From contig NZ_CP188040.1 of NCBI RefSeq assembly GCF_049943125.1, forward strand, positions 1-64,000: 64,000 nt of DNA, read 5' to 3'. The stretch's first letter is position 1; each line of letters opens with the position of its first letter. Under the pieces are notes generated by a model, which saw nothing but the letters and a program-made list of their open reading frames with translations, was not told the DNA's origin and searched no databases. Source of the stretch: JAEXZL01 sp049943125. Its GTDB lineage: Bacteria; Bacillota; Clostridia; Clostridiales; Clostridiaceae. Shown here one piece after another: positions 1-12,334 of the stretch. The position numbers and the translations under genes were made by a program.

Positions 1-3
1 GAC

Positions 4-118
4 CCGGCAACTTCCTACTCTCCCACAGAGCTTCCCCTGCAGTACCATCGGCCCTATGAAGCTTAACCGTCGTGTTCGGAATGGGAACGGGTGTTACCTT
101 CACGGCATTATTACCAGA
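4..118 (-). rRNA. rrf: 5S ribosomal RNA
   Basis: Nearly identical to the two 5S copies at 38265-38545. It lies just downstream of the 23S gene on the minus strand. The window begins within a few bases of its 3' end, so a second tandem 5S, as in the other operon, cannot be excluded. Ends are approximate. Confidence 0.93.
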
Positions 119-186
119 TGTTCTGAAAGAATTGTTGTTCTTTCAAAACTGCATACAGATTGATGTTAGTAAAGTCGTCATTTATT

Positions 187-3094
<2,908 letters not shown>

Positions 3095-3388
3095 TTTCGC
3101 TCGTGCTAAGCTTCGCATTTCTTCGTCGAGCTTCGTCGCTGTGGTGCTCACGTACGGTTTTGTACGCTCCGCTCCTCGCTCCTCGTCTCCTCGAACTGCT
3201 ATGCTTATCACTCGCTCAGACGTAGTAACTATTACAGTTACATGTCTGGGTTCTAATTAGTTTACGGTTATACAATTAATCTCAGCGAAACTATACGTTG
3301 AATAGATTCAATTTATAATTTGCACTTTAAAAGATTGTAGTTATCTTTACTTACATCAGTTTCTATATGCAGTTTTCAAAGAACAAAA
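3095..3388 (-). other. 16S-23S spacer, 23S-proximal part
   Basis: No gene. The part next to the 23S (about 3095-3240) is GC-richer and differs strongly from the same place in operon 2, yet has similar self-complementary composition, as expected of the pre-23S processing stalk. The part at about 3260-3385 is almost identical in both operons. It ends with a GTTCTTTGAAAACTGC motif (complement 3367-3384), a boxA-like antitermination sequence that recurs before the 5S. Confidence 0.6.
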
Positions 3389-3465
<77 letters not shown>

Positions 3466-3468
3466 TTA

Positions 3469-3544
3469 TGGTGGAGATAAAGAGATTCGAACTCTTGACC
3501 CCCTGCGTGCAAGGCAGGTGCTCTCCCAGCTGAGCTATACCCCC
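3469..3544 (-). tRNA. tRNA-Ala (anticodon TGC)
   Basis: 76 nt with encoded CCA. The acceptor stem starts GGGGGTA and the anticodon loop is TTTGCAC-like (CTTGCACG around the anticodon). It is only 3 nt from tRNA-Ile in the 16S-23S spacer, giving the order 16S-Ala-Ile-23S in transcription. Confidence 0.97.
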
Positions 3545-3738
3545 ATAAGACTTTTGAAAGATTAACTAAGAACTAATAACTAAGAGGTAAGAGTTAAAAG
3601 ATATTACACTCTAGATTGTTCATCGTTAGTTATTAAGTTGTGTTTGGTCTTTCAAAATTGGACAGAGAATAAGATTTTAGAATAAACCCAGCTTTGTGAA
3701 TCGGTGCTTTTCCAAGGGAAAAGGCTTCCGATTAAGTT

Positions 3739-5258
<1,520 letters not shown>

Positions 5259-5328
5259 AGTTTGATACTTCTCAAAATTACTTAAAAAAATTGCTGGTTT
5301 GTGTTTGTTCTAAACTTAGTTCTCTGTT

Positions 5329-5344
5329 CAATTTTCAAAGACCA
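5329..5344 (-). promoter_or_regulatory. boxA-like antitermination site, rRNA leader 1
   Basis: The minus strand reads TGGTCTTTGAAAATTG, resembling the boxA consensus for NusB/NusE binding. It lies about 75 bases before the 16S gene and is repeated exactly in the leader of the second operon (43575-43590). Confidence 0.6.
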
Positions 5345-5376
5345 ATTTCAAATGCTTTCCTTGAAAGCACTTTATT

Positions 5377-5405
5377 AGTATATCATCCAAGATTTTTACT
5401 GTCAA
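5377..5405 (-). promoter_or_regulatory. rRNA operon 1 proximal promoter (P2)
   Basis: The minus strand reads TTGACA (5405-5400), then a 17-base spacer, then TATACT (5382-5377): a near-consensus housekeeping promoter about 120 bases before the 16S. It corresponds to the promoter at 43618-43646 of operon 2. Confidence 0.8.
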
Positions 5406-5462
5406 GATTTTTTAATTAAAATCTTTAAGCTTCAAGGTGCTTTACCGCTACCTCATCTAGGC

Positions 5463-5503
5463 TGATTTGTTGCCGCCACATCTCGGCGACGTAGAATATA
5501 ATA
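5463..5503 (-). promoter_or_regulatory. Possible distal rRNA promoter (P1) with stable-RNA leader element
   Basis: The minus strand has a -10-like TATTAT (5503-5498). Seven bases later comes GTCGC (5490-5486), then a 28-base segment ending CAAATCA. The same arrangement follows the tRNA cluster promoter (54856-54896), with 21 of 28 bases equal, and a related one lies upstream of rRNA operon 2 (43788-43804). No good -35 is visible, so activity is inferred from the conserved arrangement. Confidence 0.45.
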
Positions 5504-5668
5504 TCATAGCCTTTATATTAAATAATTACTTCATCATCTAATATATTAACATTTTATATATTTATCTTTAATATTCTTTTCTATTCTCATTTCTTCTTAT
5601 AGAGATACACTAGGTTAAGTATATGTTATTTTACATAATAAAGCTATGCTGTTTTATGTAATAAAAGC

Positions 5669-5706
5669 ATTGGACTATTAAGTTATATATAACTTAATAG
5701 TCCAAT
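5669..5706 (-). terminator. Perfect hairpin after dfrA
   Basis: A 38-base perfect palindrome with arms of the form ATTGGACTATTAAGTTA, starting about 10 bases after the dfrA stop. The minus strand continues GCTTTTATTAC, a weak T tract. A second imperfect inverted repeat (TTACATAA arms) follows at about 5625-5665. It probably ends the thyA-dfrA transcript and separates it from the rRNA operon. Confidence 0.6.
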
Positions 5707-5716
5707 AATCATTACT

Positions 5717-6220
5717 CTAATCTTCTACAGATGCTTCTTTTCTTTCTAGTATCTGAAAAGTAAAATCAACTCCTGATTTTTCATCGTGATGTTCTTCACT
5801 TTTTACAACATTCCATTCTTCTTCATTAATATGAGGGAAGAAGGTATCCCCTTCATATTCAGCATGTAATCTTGAAAGATATAGCTTCTTTGCGTAAGGA
5901 AGTAAAAGTCTAAAGATCTCCCCTCCTCCTATAACGAAGAATTCATCCTCATCCTCTATATAAGTTTTTAAGTCCTTAATGCTAGTAAGAATAATAACAT
6001 CCTGATTTTCTATTCTGAAATTATGATCTCTTGTGAGTATAATATGTGACCTTCCTTCTAATATTCCAGGCATAGATGCAAAGGTTTTTCTTCCCATAAT
6101 AATAGTTTTACCATAGGTTATCTTTTTAAATATGGCTAAATCCTCAGGTATATGCCATATAAGCTTATTATCCTTCCCTATAACTCTATTCTCTGCAACT
6201 GCCGCTACGAAACTTATCAT
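5717..6220 (-). CDS. dfrA: Dihydrofolate reductase
   Basis: Reduces dihydrofolate to tetrahydrofolate with NADPH in the cytoplasm, regenerating the folate oxidised by thymidylate synthase. The 167-aa protein has the usual family length. It starts with the typical I-SFVAAVAENRVIG segment and has the W-x-I-P-E-D-L region (about residues 23-29) with the substrate-binding acidic residue. Further on are I-x-M-G-R-K-T-F (about 41-48) and the G-G-G-E-I-F NADPH loop (about 98-103). The start codon follows the thyA stop directly, and its GGAGGTGG ribosome site lies inside the thyA 3' end, so the two are translationally linked. Confidence 0.96.
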   Translation of the reverse strand: MISFVAAVAENRVIGKDNKLIWHIPEDLAIFKKITYGKTIIMGRKTFASMPGILEGRSHIILTRDHNFRIENQDVIILTSIKDLKTYIEDEDEFFVIGGGEIFRLLLPYAKKLYLSRLHAEYEGDTFFPHINEEEWNVVKSEEHHDEKSGVDFTFQILERKEASVED

Positions 6221-7015
6221 TTATATCGCCACCTCCATTTTTATAGCAGGATGATATTTATAGTCAATAAGCTTAATATCATCAATTGTAAAATCATAAA
6301 AATTCTTTATCTCAGGATTTATATATAATTTTGGAGCCTCATAGGCATCATTTCTTCTAGTTAACTGCAGCTTCATTCCTTCCACCTGATTCTCATATAT
6401 ATGAGCATTATTAATAACATGGGTAAATATTCCTGGCTTCAATCCAGTCACTTGAGCAATAAGATGAACAAGAACTGCATATTGTGTCATATTAAATGGG
6501 ACACCTAATGGTACATCGCCACTTCTTTGTACAAGCATACAATTGAGCTTATCTCCTGTTACATCCCACATAGTCATAAAGGCGCAGGGATATAAGGAGC
6601 CACCTTCTAAAAAAGGAATTTGCCATAAGGACATGATATGTCTTCTGTTCTGAGGATTATTTTTAAGGCCTTCAATCAGATTATCTAGCTGTTTATATTC
6701 CTTAACAACATACCCATAAGCAGTACCAATTGTACCATCCTCCTTCATCCATTCATCCCAGATATGTACACCCTCTTCTTGAAGCTTTTTCACATCATTA
6801 CTCTGGTCTCTATATATCCAAAGAAGCTCTTTTACTGAGGTTTTAAAGGCAACAAACTTAGTAGTTAATATAGGAAACTCTTTTTGCAGGTCAAATCTAA
6901 AAATTTGGTGAGGAATTTTATATGTAGGTATACCAGTTCTATTTTCCGATTCATAATATCCATTATCTAAAATGTCCTGTACTAAATTTAAATACTGCAT
7001 GTCTGCATTACTCAT
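6221..7015 (-). CDS. thyA: Thymidylate synthase
   Basis: Methylates dUMP to dTMP using methylene-tetrahydrofolate. At 264 aa it matches the length of the short bacterial ThyA form. Visible hallmarks are the N-terminal N-R-T-G-I segment, N-R-R-H, the catalytic cysteine in Y-P-C-A, and Q-R-S-G-D-V-P-L-G-V-P-F-N, which binds dUMP phosphate. The conserved N-x-H-I-Y and the C-terminal M-E-V-A-I follow. The residue after the catalytic Cys is Ala, where E. coli has His; that position varies in the family. An AGGGAGG site precedes the ATG. First gene of the thyA-dfrA pair. Confidence 0.96.
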   Translation of the reverse strand: MSNADMQYLNLVQDILDNGYYESENRTGIPTYKIPHQIFRFDLQKEFPILTTKFVAFKTSVKELLWIYRDQSNDVKKLQEEGVHIWDEWMKEDGTIGTAYGYVVKEYKQLDNLIEGLKNNPQNRRHIMSLWQIPFLEGGSLYPCAFMTMWDVTGDKLNCMLVQRSGDVPLGVPFNMTQYAVLVHLIAQVTGLKPGIFTHVINNAHIYENQVEGMKLQLTRRNDAYEAPKLYINPEIKNFYDFTIDDIKLIDYKYHPAIKMEVAI

Positions 7016-7150
7016 AATTTTCCTCCCTAATAAAACAAATCTCTATATGTATTATAGCAGATTTTAGAATTTATAATATATAATATGTATTTCCATTTTA
7101 TTAATTTTAATTAGCACCATAGTCTAGGCTTCTGGGTATTTCATTGAAAT

Positions 7151-7181
7151 TAAAAATACTGCAAAGGCAGGACCCTTGCAG
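7151..7181 (-). terminator. Terminator of the spore-coat cluster
   Basis: The minus strand forms a CTGCAAGG / CCTTTGCAG hairpin followed by TATTTTTA. It is placed 8 bases after the stop of the 42-aa gene, so it ends the three small genes upstream and separates them from thyA. Confidence 0.7.
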
Positions 7182-7188
7182 CAGGTTA

Positions 7189-7317
7189 TTAGTCAATTGG
7201 TTTTCCATTAAAACTTTCATATTTTGGCGGGAGGTGTTTATTCCCGGTGTTTACAGGCTGCTTATCAATTTTTATTCTCTTACGCCCTTTATTATTTCCA
7301 TCATTAGTCTTATCCAT
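7189..7317 (-). CDS. Small hypothetical protein (42 aa) in spore-coat cluster
   Basis: A short basic, Asn/Lys/Pro-rich protein (M-D-K-T-N-D-G start, ending F-N-G-K-P-I-D) with no membrane segment. The ATG has a good GGAAGGAG site five bases upstream. The gene begins 17 bases after the CotF-like gene and is followed by a clear terminator, so it appears to be the last gene of a three-gene transcript. I do not recognise the family. Its position suggests a sporulation or coat-associated protein, which is inference. Confidence 0.6.
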   Translation of the reverse strand: MDKTNDGNNKGRKRIKIDKQPVNTGNKHLPPKYESFNGKPID

Positions 7318-7334
7318 AATAACTCCTTCCTAAC

Positions 7335-7577
7335 TTATGAGCTATAGCTATCTTTCACCTTTTGTATTTTCTGCCCCTCTTCCTTTTCAGTAGTATACCA
7401 GCCCTTCTGACTCATTTTCTCATAAATATCTTTTTGGCTAGTTATAGTGTCGCATAATGCATCCTTAAATGCAGCGACAACCCCTGGGCTAGAGGATTCA
7501 ATTAATCCATGAAGATATAAATCGCATACACCTTTAATAGTTAAAAGCATTTCTTCCGCAAGCTGCCTATCATTCAT
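7335..7577 (-). CDS. Spore coat protein, CotF family
   Basis: An 80-aa single coat-F domain. It has L-A-x-x-M-L-x-T-I-K-G near the N-terminus, then L-Y-x-H-G-L-I-E-S and F-x-x-A-L, and a C-terminal Q-K-G-W-Y motif. These match the CotF/ferritin-like coat family of spore formers. It is soluble and probably helical. The GGGAGGGG site precedes ATG at 7577, and the upstream gene ends 13 bases before. Expression in the mother cell late in sporulation is expected from the family but no sigma-E/K promoter is convincing by eye. Confidence 0.85.
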   Translation of the reverse strand: MNDRQLAEEMLLTIKGVCDLYLHGLIESSSPGVVAAFKDALCDTITSQKDIYEKMSQKGWYTTEKEEGQKIQKVKDSYSS

Positions 7578-7590
7578 TAGCTTCCCCTCC

Positions 7591-7764
7591 CTATAAAAGT
7601 TTATAGAATATATCGAAGATTTCCTGATGTTTCGTAGCTAACTCTTCAGCTAAAGCTTTAAGCTCCAGATTCTGAAACTTTTCAGCAAAGTCCTGGCATT
7701 GCAGCTTTAAGTGCTTTTCATGACCTAGAGCATCCTCTATGTACAATAATTCTTTTGGGGTCAT
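7591..7764 (-). CDS. Small spore-coat-associated protein (57 aa)
   Basis: A 57-aa protein starting M-T-P-K-E-L-L-Y-I-E-D-A-L-G-H-E, a pattern common in short clostridial proteins encoded next to CotF genes. It is almost wholly helical and charged, with one Cys. A GAGGTGAGG ribosome site precedes the ATG. It is the first gene of the cluster, 13 bases upstream of the CotF-like gene, and the two may form a helical complex (inference). Confidence 0.75.
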   Translation of the reverse strand: MTPKELLYIEDALGHEKHLKLQCQDFAEKFQNLELKALAEELATKHQEIFDIFYKLL

Positions 7765-8030
7765 ATCCTCACCTCTTCATTAATTATGTTTTAATATCTA
7801 ACTAATTACTGTAATTTTGAGTTTACAATTATATTATGTGTAAAAAATCTTATATTATTTATAATGGATAACAGAGTAAATCCGTCATTATAGGCAGGAA
7901 ATTAAGAATATTGTATGTTAATAAAAAATATGATAGCATAAAACTATTATTAATTGGTCATTATAACCGGATTTATTCCCTTATTATAACTTTCATTCCG
8001 GGGTATCAGACCTAGAAAAGGGGAGAAAAT

Positions 8031-9311
8031 ATGAAATTAAATACTAAACGAACTATTTTAGTGGGACTAGCTTTTTTATCAATTAGTTCCTTCTGGCAGG
8101 TATATGATAATGTAATACCTTTAATTCTTAAGAACACCTTTGATGTCAGCGATACTGTTGCAGGGATGATAATGGCTATAGATAATGTACTAGCCTTATT
8201 TATGCTCCCATTGTTTGGCAAGCTTTCTGATGGAATTGATACTAGACTTGGTAAGAGGACACCATTTATTATAGGAGGAACTATTTCAGCAGTTATCGTA
8301 ATGATTTTTATACCTATTTCTGATAACATTCGTTCCTTACCTTTATTTATAGGTGTATTGTTTTTAACACTTCTAGCCATGAGTACTTATCGTTCACCAG
8401 CGGTAGCATTAATGCCTGATGTTACTCCAAAGCCATTAAGATCTAAAGCAAATGCAATCATTAATCTTATGGGCGCAGTGGGTGCAATGCTATCATTAGT
8501 GCTGATTAGAATATTAGTTGATTCCTCCAGCTCACCAAACTATCTTCCACTCTTTATAGCTATTGCAGTAATAATGATTGTGGCTGTTTCTATAGTTATA
8601 AAAACAATTAATGAGAAAAAACTATCTCATGAAACTGCACTTATTAATTCTAAATTTGAAGCTCCTGAAGATAATTCTCAGGAAGAAGGAGCTCCCATGG
8701 CCAAAGAAGTTAAGAGAAGCCTTATCTTCATACTATTATCTGTAGCCTTCTGGTTTATGGGTTATAATGCAGTAACTACGGCTTTCTCAAAATACTATCA
8801 ATTCTACTGGGGAATGGCCGGTAGCGGCTATGCTACTAATTTACTAGTGGCTACTATAGCTGCCATAGTATCTTATATTCCAATAGGGATTATATCCACA
8901 AAAATAGGTAGAAAGAAAACAATATTAACAGGAGTAATTCTATTAGGCTCTATGTTTGCTATTGCTTTTATTTTTACCAGCTATACTCCTGTGGTAAATA
9001 TACTCTTTGCGATAGTTGGTTTTGCATGGGCTGCTATTAATGTAAACTCCTATCCAATGGTGGTAGAGATGAGCAAAGGAAGCGATGTAGGTAAATTTAC
9101 TGGTTATTATTATACCTTTTCTATGGCTGCTCAAACAGCTACCCCTATAATATCTGGTTATCTTCTTGATCAAGTAGGCTATAAGAGCTTATTCCCCTAT
9201 GCTACCTTCTTTGTAGCCTTATCCTTTATAACAATGCTTTTTGTTAAACATGGGGATAGTAAGCCTATACCAGCTAAAACTAAGCTTGAAGCCTTTGATG
9301 TAGAAGACTAA
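8031..9311 (+). CDS. MFS transporter, sugar-carrier-like (SLC45/GPH type)
   Basis: A 426-aa integral membrane carrier of about 12 segments. The loop after TM2 contains G-K-L-S-D-G-I-D-T-R-L-G-K-R-T-P-F, the form typical of SLC45- and GPH-like sugar or proton symporters. A matching I-G-R-K-K-T loop lies in the second half. A long charged central loop (about residues 195-225) separates the halves. A GGGGAGAAA site precedes the ATG. It is followed after 45 bases by a phosphodiesterase gene on the same strand, probably co-transcribed. The substrate is unknown; an alpha-glucoside or glycerophosphodiester-type solute would be a guess. Confidence 0.85.
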   Translation: MKLNTKRTILVGLAFLSISSFWQVYDNVIPLILKNTFDVSDTVAGMIMAIDNVLALFMLPLFGKLSDGIDTRLGKRTPFIIGGTISAVIVMIFIPISDNIRSLPLFIGVLFLTLLAMSTYRSPAVALMPDVTPKPLRSKANAIINLMGAVGAMLSLVLIRILVDSSSSPNYLPLFIAIAVIMIVAVSIVIKTINEKKLSHETALINSKFEAPEDNSQEEGAPMAKEVKRSLIFILLSVAFWFMGYNAVTTAFSKYYQFYWGMAGSGYATNLLVATIAAIVSYIPIGIISTKIGRKKTILTGVILLGSMFAIAFIFTSYTPVVNILFAIVGFAWAAINVNSYPMVVEMSKGSDVGKFTGYYYTFSMAAQTATPIISGYLLDQVGYKSLFPYATFFVALSFITMLFVKHGDSKPIPAKTKLEAFDVED

Positions 9312-9356
9312 TATTATTTAGCTTATAAGCTCTTACCTAAGAATCGGGAGGTCTAT

Positions 9357-10193
9357 ATGACAGTTGTATTGTATACATTAATGATTATTTTCATTTTATT
9401 ATTGCTTTGGATATTGATGCTGAGCCCTAGAAAAAACGGCCCAAGTATTAAGGATATGCAGCCTTTTGATTATGCTCACAGAGGACTATTTAATGAAAAT
9501 GATGGAATAGACGAAAATTCTATGGAGGCCTTCAGGAAAGCAACAGAAAAAGGCTTTGGTTCTGAGCTTGATCTTCATCTTACCAAGGATGGTAAGGTTG
9601 TGGTTATGCATGACGAGAGCTTAAAGAGAACCGCTGGTGTAGATATTAACATCAGTGATTGTACCTTAGAGGAGATTAGAAAGCACCGGCTTAAGTATAC
9701 AGGAGAAATAATACCAACCTTTGAAGATGTTTTGTCTCTGGTAGCTGGTAGGGTTCCATTAATCATTGAACTAAAAACTGTTAAGGGAAATTATGCAGAG
9801 CTAACCAAAGCTACTCTAGAGGTTTTAAAGGAATATAAAGGGAAATACGCCATTGAATCCTTTGATCCTAGAGTTGTTTACTGGTTAAAAAACAATAGAC
9901 CTGACATAATCAGAGGTCAATTGGCAGAAAACTTCAGCCTTCAAAAAGGCACTGTTAACCCCGTCCTTGGCTTCTTCTTAAAGAACCTATTAACCTCTTT
10001 TTTAACAAAACCAGACTTTATTTCTTACAGGGTAGAAGACAGAAATTCTTTGAGCCTCAGAGCTAGCAAGGCCATTTACGGAGTTAACCTAGCATACTGG
10101 ACTGTCAGAGATCGAGAGCTTGTTAGGAAGTTAAAAAAGAATGGTGCCCTTATAATTTTCGAATATCCTAATCAGAGAATAAAAAAGAAGTAA
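9357..10193 (+). CDS. Membrane-anchored glycerophosphodiester phosphodiesterase
   Basis: Hydrolyses glycerophosphodiesters to glycerol-3-phosphate and an alcohol. The 278-aa protein has one N-terminal membrane segment (about residues 3-22) and then a GDPD TIM-barrel. Family residues are visible: A-H-R-G (about 41-44), E-N-S, E-L-D-L-H with the metal-binding acids, and V-V-V-M-H-D-E with the second catalytic His. I-E-L-K-T and E-S-F-D-P follow. A GGGAGG site precedes the ATG. It is likely in an operon with the upstream MFS carrier and is closed by the hairpin at 10197. Confidence 0.93.
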   Translation: MTVVLYTLMIIFILLLLWILMLSPRKNGPSIKDMQPFDYAHRGLFNENDGIDENSMEAFRKATEKGFGSELDLHLTKDGKVVVMHDESLKRTAGVDINISDCTLEEIRKHRLKYTGEIIPTFEDVLSLVAGRVPLIIELKTVKGNYAELTKATLEVLKEYKGKYAIESFDPRVVYWLKNNRPDIIRGQLAENFSLQKGTVNPVLGFFLKNLLTSFLTKPDFISYRVEDRNSLSLRASKAIYGVNLAYWTVRDRELVRKLKKNGALIIFEYPNQRIKKK

Positions 10194-10196
10194 TCT

Positions 10197-10230
10197 AAAA
10201 AGAGGTGAGCCTTAACGGTCACCTCTTTTT
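10197..10230. terminator. Bidirectional terminator between GDPD and htpG
   Basis: AAAAAGAGGTGA and TCACCTCTTTTT arms around a 10-base loop. A-tract and T-tract flank the stem on either strand, so it can end both the plus-strand GDPD transcript and the minus-strand htpG transcript, whose stop lies at 10233. Confidence 0.9.
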
Positions 10231-10232
10231 AA

Positions 10233-12113
10233 TTACTTCATTATCTTGCATATATCATTGGTAAAGTCCACAGGATCATTGATTGGAAGCCCTTCTATAA
10301 GCAGGGCCTGATTATAAAGGAGCTTCGTATATAAGTCCAGCTTTTCCTTATCAGTACTTAAAGCAGTCTTTAAAGCTGAGAACACCTCATGATTCACATT
10401 AAGCTCCAGCACCTTATCCGCCTTTATATCCTGACCATTAGGCATTGCTCTAAGCACCTTCTCCATCTCTATGGATAGCTCTCCTTCGCTGGCCAGGCAA
10501 ACAGGATGCTGCTTAAGTCTTCTAGAAGCTCTTACCTCCTTTACCTTACCTTCAAGAACCTTTTTCATGTAGTCAAAGAGCTCTTTGTTCTCTTCTTGGT
10601 TCTTTTCATCCTCTTTCTTTTCCTCTTCATTCTCTATTCCTAAATCATTGCTGGAGATTGATTTAAACTCCTTCTCTTTATAGGACATAACCATCTTAAG
10701 AGCAAATTCATCCACATCTTCAGTAAGATATAATATCTCAAAGCCCTTATCTGTAACCATCTCTGCTTGAGGCAGCTTTTCAATTCTCTCAATGGATTCA
10801 CCAGCAGCATAATATATATATTTTTGTTCCTCAGTCATTCTTTCAACATATTCATTTAAGGTTACTAGCTTCTTCTCCTTGGAGGAATAGAACATAAGTA
10901 AATCCTGAAGAACATCCTTATTGGCACCAAAATCATTATACACACCAAACTTAAGCTGTCTTCCGAAGGACTTATAGAACTTCTCGTAGTTCTCTCTATC
11001 ATTCTTAAGAAGGTCAATAAGCTCATTCTTAATCTTAGTCTTAAGATTTTTTGCTATTATCTTAAGCTGACGGTCATGCTGAAGCATTTCCCTAGATATA
11101 TTAAGAGATAAATCCTCTGAATCTACCATACCCTTCACAAAACTAAAATAATCTGGAAGAAGGTCAGGGCATTTATTCATTATTAAAACCCCATTAGAAT
11201 ATAGCTCAAGGCCCTTTTCATATTCCTTAGTATAGTAATCATAAGGAATAGTTTCAGGTATATACAGTATAGAATTATATCTTACTGCTCCATCTACTAT
11301 TGTGTGAATGTATTTAACAGGCTTATCAAAGCCATAATGCTTTTCTGAATAGAACTTTTCATAATCTTCCTTGGTAAGCTCGTTCTTATTCTTTCTCCAG
11401 ATTGGAACCATGGAATTTATAGTTTGTTCTTCTATCACATCTACATATTCATCCTCTGAGCCCTCTTTTAGCTTGTGCTCTGTAATATCCATCTTTATTG
11501 GATATCTTATAAAATCTGAATACTTCTTTATGAGGCTTCTGAGCTTATATTCTTCTAAATACTCATCGTACTTTTCGTCCTCTGTATTTTCCTTAAGCTT
11601 TAAGATTATTTCTGTTCCTACCTGCTCCTTGTCTCCAGGCTCAATTGTATAACCATCTACACCTTCTGATTCCCACTTATAGGCTTCAGCGCTGCCATAG
11701 GCTTTACTAATTACAGTAACCTTATCAGCAACCATAAATGCAGAATAGAACCCTACACCAAATTGACCTATAATATCAAAGCCATCCTTAGCTTCATTTT
11801 CCTTTTTAAAGGCCAAGGAACCACTTTTTGCTATAACTCCCAAATTGCTTTCTAAATCCTCTTTAGTCATACCAATACCAGTATCAGTAATCCTTAAGAT
11901 CCTATTATCTTTATCAATTTGAAGCTTTACAAAATAATCTCCCTTATTAAAGGATATACCTTCATCAGTTAATGCCTTATAGTACATCTTATCCATGGCA
12001 TCACTGGCATTGGATATAAGCTCCCTTAAGAATATCTCCTTATGGGTGTAGATTGAATTAATCATAAGATCTAATAGTCTCTTAGATTCTGCTTTAAATT
12101 CTTTTCTCTCCAT
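10233..12113 (-). CDS. htpG: Heat-shock chaperone HtpG (Hsp90)
   Basis: ATP-driven cytoplasmic dimeric chaperone. The 626-aa protein has the normal bacterial length. It carries the N-terminal GHKL ATPase with R-E-L-I-S-N-A-S-D-A (about residues 30-39), D-T-G-I-G-M and G-Q-F-G-V-G-F-Y-S-A-F, then the middle domain with L-N-I-S-R-E-M-L-Q, and the C-terminal dimerisation region. The frame extends 14 codons further upstream. I choose the internal ATG at 12113 because it has a GGGAGAGA site and starts with the family-typical M-E-R-K-E-F-K-A-E. A CIRCE operator lies 73 bases upstream. Confidence 0.96.
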   Translation of the reverse strand: MERKEFKAESKRLLDLMINSIYTHKEIFLRELISNASDAMDKMYYKALTDEGISFNKGDYFVKLQIDKDNRILRITDTGIGMTKEDLESNLGVIAKSGSLAFKKENEAKDGFDIIGQFGVGFYSAFMVADKVTVISKAYGSAEAYKWESEGVDGYTIEPGDKEQVGTEIILKLKENTEDEKYDEYLEEYKLRSLIKKYSDFIRYPIKMDITEHKLKEGSEDEYVDVIEEQTINSMVPIWRKNKNELTKEDYEKFYSEKHYGFDKPVKYIHTIVDGAVRYNSILYIPETIPYDYYTKEYEKGLELYSNGVLIMNKCPDLLPDYFSFVKGMVDSEDLSLNISREMLQHDRQLKIIAKNLKTKIKNELIDLLKNDRENYEKFYKSFGRQLKFGVYNDFGANKDVLQDLLMFYSSKEKKLVTLNEYVERMTEEQKYIYYAAGESIERIEKLPQAEMVTDKGFEILYLTEDVDEFALKMVMSYKEKEFKSISSNDLGIENEEEKKEDEKNQEENKELFDYMKKVLEGKVKEVRASRRLKQHPVCLASEGELSIEMEKVLRAMPNGQDIKADKVLELNVNHEVFSALKTALSTDKEKLDLYTKLLYNQALLIEGLPINDPVDFTNDICKIMK

Positions 12114-12185
12114 AACAGTCTCTCCCTTCAGATTGTAACTTAAAAAAATTTGCAAAATAAAAAGTGCTATATAATATCAGGTTGA

Positions 12186-12212
12186 TTAGCACTCTCTGAC
12201 AAAGAGTGCTAA
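12186..12212 (-). promoter_or_regulatory. CIRCE operator (HrcA site) upstream of htpG
   Basis: Perfect 9-bp inverted repeat TTAGCACTC / GAGTGCTAA with a 9-base spacer, identical to the CIRCE consensus. On the minus strand a TTGTCA -35 lies inside the spacer region and TGATAT follows 17 bases later, so HrcA binding would block RNA polymerase. This indicates HrcA control of htpG. Confidence 0.95.
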
Positions 12213-12334
12213 TACCATAATTTTTATATAGCACATTCTAAAAATACTGTCAACTATTATAATTAAGAGCTATTTGAAGATATTCGCATCTATTTTCTAA
12301 AATAAATGCTATACTAATAAATTTCCTTTTACTT

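Noticed and set aside
6221..7015. Loss of the His after the catalytic Cys in ThyA as a sign of inactivity
   Set aside because: This position varies in active bacterial enzymes, and all other dUMP-binding residues are present.
7144..7347. 67-codon plus-strand frame
   Set aside because: Overlaps the 42-codon minus-strand gene and its terminator, has no ribosome site and unlikely composition.
8012..8380. 122-codon minus-strand frame overlapping the MFS gene
   Set aside because: Antisense to a well supported membrane transporter with a good ribosome site; no recognisable domain.
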